Shown: positions 7,170 to 7,557 of the stretch, piece after piece
How the letters are laid out: each line of letters starts with the position of its first letter
Position numbering within the stretch: the first letter of the stretch is position 1
NCBI GenBank assembly: GCA_947567585.1
Contig: CANONE010000107.1
Span: 1 to 7,557 of the forward strand
Reading direction: 5' to 3'
Origin: an uncultured Clostridia bacterium
Lineage (GTDB): Bacteria; Bacillota; Clostridia; Oscillospirales; Acutalibacteraceae
Length of the DNA: 7,557 nucleotides
Position numbers and translations under genes: made by a program
Notes under the pieces: model-generated
Told to the model about the DNA's origin: nothing
Seen by the model: the letters and a program-made list of their open reading frames with translations, nothing else
Databases searched by the model: none

Positions 7170-7384
7170 AGACTATCTGCTCCTGTGTGCCCGGCGCCCA
7201 GAAGCGAGGCGGCCGGGACGATAAAGTTTACAAAAAATTTACATGACTGCCGGACAGGGCCCTGTCCGGCGGGAGAGCCCGCCGCTGGCGGAAATTCCCG
7301 GGATCAGCGGGAAAAACAGGAAAGCTCTCTTAATTTTTTAAGAATGCTTGCCGAAATACTTACTGTAGGGGAGCGTTTTGCTTG
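7170..7384. other. Hairpin-rich leader/intergenic region upstream of the FliK-like gene
   Basis: No gene is supported here. The region contains a perfect 22-nt palindrome (7249-7270, arm GCCGGACAGGG) that overlaps a second hairpin, CGGCGGG (7267-7273), loop AGAG, CCCGCCG (7278-7284). The two share bases 7267-7270, so they cannot both form. Weaker stems are TTCCCG/CGGGAA (7295-7300 with 7308-7313), CTTAA/TTAAG (7329-7333 with 7338-7342) and CCCGGC/GCCGGG (7190-7195 with 7212-7217), the last just upstream of the FliK-like ribosome binding site. An AT-rich patch lies at 7221-7244. I found no convincing minus-strand sigma-A or sigma-28 promoter, so how the operon is started is unresolved. The alternative hairpins could be terminators or an attenuator. 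Confidence 0.45.
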
Positions 7385-7413
7385 TTGCGAAACGGCGCGC
7401 CCTATGTTATAAT
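7385..7413 (+). promoter_or_regulatory. Strong plus-strand sigma-A promoter with extended -10
   Basis: TTGCGA (7385-7390), a 17-nt spacer and a perfect TATAAT (7408-7413) preceded by TGT (7405-7407 reads TGT, the extended -10 motif). Transcription would start near 7420 and run rightward, away from the flagellar operon. A GC-rich inverted repeat, GCCGGGGC with GCCCGGC (7421-7440), would lie at the very 5' end of the transcript. The gene this promoter originally served is not visible, because the sequence becomes antisense cheA after about 7461. Confidence 0.65.
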
Positions 7414-7430
7414 GAAAGGGCCGGGGCGTT

Positions 7431-7557
7431 TTAGCCCGGCAATCTAGCAGAAAAGGTGGATACGGTATGGGCAACCGTCATCAGGTTGTCGAATTCCATC
7501 ATGGCCGAGGAACCCTTGATGGTGTGCATCGTGCGGAAAATCTCGTTTACGTCGTCT
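7431..7557 (-). CDS. cheA: CheA-type histidine kinase, Hpt (P1) domain fragment, broken at its 3' end
   Basis: The minus strand reads open from the window edge (first full codon at 7556) to a TAA at 7433-7431, 41 codons. The first 32 residues are typical of the CheA phosphotransfer domain: DDVNEIFRTM, then HTIKGSSAMMEFDNLM and TVAHTV. The phospho-accepting His is the HTIKG histidine (codon 7526-7524). CheA normally continues with a VEDLF-like segment and several hundred more residues; here the frame runs into STFSARLPG and stops. The start lies outside the window. In chemotaxis CheA autophosphorylates this His and passes the phosphate to CheY and CheB; this fragment lacks the kinase core and could not do so alone. 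It is either a truncated pseudogene or one side of a chimeric junction near 7461-7466. Confidence 0.7.
   Translation of the reverse strand, partial: DDVNEIFRTMHTIKGSSAMMEFDNLMTVAHTVSTFSARLPG
7453..7469 (+). promoter_or_regulatory. Ribosome binding site and ATG facing into antisense cheA
   Basis: AAGGTGG (7453-7459), seven bases and ATG (7467-7469) form a well-spaced translation start on the plus strand, about 47 nt after the expected start of the 7385-7413 promoter. The frame from this ATG stays open for 30 codons to the window edge (beginning MGNRHQVVEF), but it is the exact antisense of the CheA phosphotransfer domain and is unlikely to be the native gene. The start signals probably belong to a gene lost at the junction. 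Confidence 0.35.

Noticed and set aside
7170..7260. Sigma-28 (flagellar) promoter upstream of the FliK-like gene
   Set aside because: A TAAA is present on the minus strand, but no GCCGATAA-like -10 box lies at the right distance.
1..7557. Phase-variable invertible segment bounded by the two edge junctions
   Set aside because: I found no matching inverted repeats at the two boundaries beyond a six-base similarity (TCCACC), and no recombinase gene is present.

Overview
The window looks like a GC-rich, flagellated, Gram-positive Clostridia-type genome. Reasons: a three-SLH-domain surface protein with a Sec signal peptide, strong AGGAGG-type ribosome binding sites, sigma-A-like promoters with 17-nt spacers, and a FliK-like/FlhB-C-terminal-like gene pair of the kind known as ylqG-ylqH in Bacillus. 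I favour an Oscillospiraceae-like lineage, but that is inference. Every confidently identified gene is on the minus strand, so transcription runs from right to left.

Reading in that direction, the right edge (7557 to 7431) holds a fragment of the phosphotransfer (Hpt/P1) domain of a CheA-type chemotaxis kinase. Its similarity stops abruptly after about 32 codons, where it runs into the upstream region of some other gene: a strong plus-strand promoter (7385-7413) and a ribosome binding site. Next is a hairpin-rich leader (7170-7384). Then comes a tight three-gene operon (7169 to 4760): a FliK-like protein (475 aa), an FlhX protein like the FlhB C-terminal domain (124 aa, GTG start, 20-nt overlap with the gene before it), and a c-di-GMP-binding PilZ protein (208 aa, ATG directly after the FlhX stop codon). 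The overlap and abutment imply translational coupling. They suggest one functional unit linking flagellar export or hook-length control to c-di-GMP.

The gap between 4759 and 4426 has no convincing gene but is not empty. It holds a nested set of complementary segments that can fold as a three-way junction (4641-4742), an intrinsic terminator hairpin (4588-4627), and a good sigma-A promoter (4514-4542) that starts a separate transcript. That transcript encodes a 1468-aa secreted SLH protein (4425 to 19): three SLH domains, a predicted beta-solenoid, then a chain of Fn3/Ig-like modules. The last module is cut short near the left edge.

Both edges look like sequence junctions. At the left edge the minus-strand gene gives way to less GC-rich DNA that reads as protein on the plus strand. 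At the right edge cheA is cut within a domain. These may be real rearrangements or assembly/amplification chimeras, so anything within about 100 bases of either end should be treated with caution.
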